From Clostridiales bacterium (GTDB lineage: Bacteria; Bacillota; Clostridia; Oscillospirales; Ruminococcaceae): DNA of 6,020 bases. Under the pieces are notes generated by a model. It was not told the origin of the DNA and searched no databases. It saw only the letters and a list, made by a program, of their open reading frames with translations. The position numbers and the translations under genes were made by a program. Of the stretch, positions 4,579 to 6,020 are shown in pieces. Position 1 is the first letter of the stretch; each line of letters begins with the position of its first letter. The stretch is from contig JAQXIB010000259.1 of the NCBI GenBank assembly GCA_029007575.1, forward strand, positions 1 through 6,020, given 5' to 3'.

Positions 4579-6020
4579 ATGAGAGAAATGATGCTGTTGG
4601 ATTGTACCCTCAGAGATGGGGGCTATGTGAATGATTGGCGTTTTGGGAAAACAAACATCGTCAGCATTTTCGAACGTCTTGTTGACGCGAACGTGGATAT
4701 CATTGAAGTCGGATTTATCGATGACAGACGGCCGTTTGATAAGGATCGAAGTATTTTTCCTGATACAAAATCCGCCGACATCATTTACGGAGATTTGAAC
4801 AAGAAACAGGCAATCGTTGTCGGAATGATAGACTTCGGCACCTGCGCAATTGAAAATCTGGCCCCATGCAACGAAAGCTATCTTGACGGAATCAGGGTTA
4901 TCTTCAAAAAAGGCAAGATGAAAGCAGCCATGGAATACTGCGGACAGGTGAAGAAGCTGGGATATAAGGTCTTTTCTCAGCTTGTTTCCATCACCAGCTA
5001 CAGTGATGATGAACTGTTGGAACTGATAGAGCTGGTGAATGAGGTCAAGCCTTATGGGGTATCTATGGTGGATACTTATGGCTTGCTGGACAGCGAACGG
5101 CTGCTGCATTTCTATAAAATCCTTGATGATCATGTTGACCCGGACATTAAAATCGGGTTCCATGCCCATAACAATTTTCAATTGGGATATGCAAACGCGT
5201 TATCTTTTCTGAAGCATGAGGGAAAGCATGACATTGTAGTTGATGGAACCCTGTATGGTATGGGGAAAAGCGCGGGTAATGCCCCTATTGAACTGGTGGC
5301 AATGACGCTTAACGAAAAATATAGAGGTTACTACCATATTGATTCAATGCTGGAAGCGATCAACGAATCAATCATGGAATATTACAGAATGTCCCCTTGG
5401 GGCTACAATACATTTTTCTATCTGTGCGCAAAAAACAAGTGTCATCCCAATTATCTTACGGACTTCAATAAGGAAGAAAATCTATCCATTTCCATGGTTG
5501 ATGAATTGCTTTCAACGATTGAGCCTGAAGACAAGAAGCTCCTGTATGATAGAGCTGTTGGTAAGAAGTATTATCAGGATTATTTGATATCTCATATCGA
5601 CGATGGGGTTGCGGTAAATCGTTTTTTGGATTTTGTCTCGGACAGAAAGGTTCTTCTGATCGGCCCGGGAAAGAATATTACCTTGCAGGAAAAGAAAGTA
5701 AAGGATTTTATTGAAAATAATAACACAGTAGTCATTTCCATCAATTATATTCCCCAAAATGTGGATATTAACTGCGTTTTTATTACAAACCCAAAGCGAT
5801 ATCATGATATGACGTTAGATTTGAAACGCAAGCAGGCGCGGCATATCAAGACGTTATCCACCAGCAATGTTACAGCCAGGAACGGCAGCTTTGATTTTGT
5901 TGTGAATCGCGCGCCGCTATTGGAAAAAGATGAGCAGATTATCGATAATTCTTTCCTGATGATGATTAAACTTCTGAATAGAGCAGGTATCAAAGAAGTA
6001 TACTGCGCCGGTTTTGACGG
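4579..6020 (+). CDS. HMGL/4-hydroxy-2-oxovalerate-aldolase-like enzyme with C-terminal Rossmann-like domain (partial)
   Basis: The frame is open from ATG 4579 to the right edge (480 complete codons, 3' end missing). Residues 1 to about 270 form an HMGL-like TIM barrel. DCTLRDGGYVNDW (8-20) carries metal ligand D8 and the catalytic R12-D13 pair, EVGF (43-46) is the next strand, VDTYG (164-168) follows, GFHAHNNFQLG (193-203) supplies metal ligands H195 and H197, and DGTLYGMGKSAGNAP (222-236) is the glycine-rich loop. Relatives such as DmpG cleave or form 4-hydroxy-2-oxo acids using pyruvate and an aldehyde. A linker of mostly helices (about 270-355) includes MSPWGYNTFFYLCAKN. From about 357 a second domain begins with VLLIGPGK, then VVISINY (384-390) and VFITNPKRYHD (400-410), a Rossmann-like pattern reminiscent of MptE/DUF115 or GT42-like folds. 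No CoA-dependent dehydrogenase partner is adjacent, unlike catabolic DmpG operons, and the cluster context suggests an anabolic role in making an unusual keto-acid sugar. The identity of the second domain is uncertain. Confidence 0.82.
   Translation, partial: MREMMLLDCTLRDGGYVNDWRFGKTNIVSIFERLVDANVDIIEVGFIDDRRPFDKDRSIFPDTKSADIIYGDLNKKQAIVVGMIDFGTCAIENLAPCNESYLDGIRVIFKKGKMKAAMEYCGQVKKLGYKVFSQLVSITSYSDDELLELIELVNEVKPYGVSMVDTYGLLDSERLLHFYKILDDHVDPDIKIGFHAHNNFQLGYANALSFLKHEGKHDIVVDGTLYGMGKSAGNAPIELVAMTLNEKYRGYYHIDSMLEAINESIMEYYRMSPWGYNTFFYLCAKNKCHPNYLTDFNKEENLSISMVDELLSTIEPEDKKLLYDRAVGKKYYQDYLISHIDDGVAVNRFLDFVSDRKVLLIGPGKNITLQEKKVKDFIENNNTVVISINYIPQNVDINCVFITNPKRYHDMTLDLKRKQARHIKTLSTSNVTARNGSFDFVVNRAPLLEKDEQIIDNSFLMMIKLLNRAGIKEVYCAGFD

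Noticed and set aside
4522..5181. Long minus-strand open frame of 219 codons opposite the HMGL-like gene
   Set aside because: The + strand here encodes a continuous enzyme with catalytic motifs; the reverse frame shows no domain pattern and is a codon-bias shadow.
5512..5805. Minus-strand open frame of 97 codons within the C-terminal domain of the aldolase fusion
   Set aside because: The + strand frame is continuous and carries the VLLIGPGK and VFITNPKRYHD strands; nothing supports a gene on the other strand.

Overview
The window is part of a cell-surface polysaccharide or glycolipid biosynthesis cluster, with every supported gene on the + strand. Purine-rich Shine-Dalgarno sequences, frequent TTG and GTG starts, a middling G+C content and the protein types point to a Firmicute, most likely a clostridial gut or rumen anaerobe. 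That placement is an inference from style; no taxonomic marker gene is present.

Layout: (1) 49-747, a family 2 glycosyltransferase of the polyprenyl-phosphate (DPM1/GtrB-like) type; (2) 760-1155, a four-helix GtrA-family membrane protein, 12 bases downstream; (3) 1222-2256, a class II (zinc) aldolase/adducin-family protein; (4) 2261-2377, a relic of the 3' end of a second gtrA-like gene, overlooked by simple ORF calling; (5) 2397-2987, a compact cytosolic GDPD-like phosphodiesterase-fold protein whose start is probably TTG at 2397; (6) 2988-3149, a gap with only a 33-codon candidate ORF; (7) 3150-4478, a Wzx-type flippase, AT-richer than its neighbours; (8) 4479-4578, a gap with a 28-codon candidate ORF; (9) 4579 to beyond the right edge, an HMGL/4-hydroxy-2-oxovalerate-aldolase-like enzyme fused to a C-terminal Rossmann-like domain, cut by the window end.

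How they may work together: the GT2 and GtrA pair would load a sugar onto a lipid carrier and help move it across the membrane, and the flippase would export a lipid-linked repeat unit. The two mechanistically different aldolases and the GDPD-like protein are not standard polysaccharide machinery. Together they suggest a dedicated route to an unusual acidic or keto-acid building block, or a phosphodiester-linked substituent. The chemistry is not readable from the sequence.

The first two genes are packed tightly, but from 2257 on each junction carries 100-160 bases of apparently degraded sequence. One of these gaps contains an identifiable gtrA relic, so the locus looks assembled and reshuffled by recombination. 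No tRNA, rRNA, CRISPR array, insertion sequence, convincing promoter or rho-independent terminator was found.
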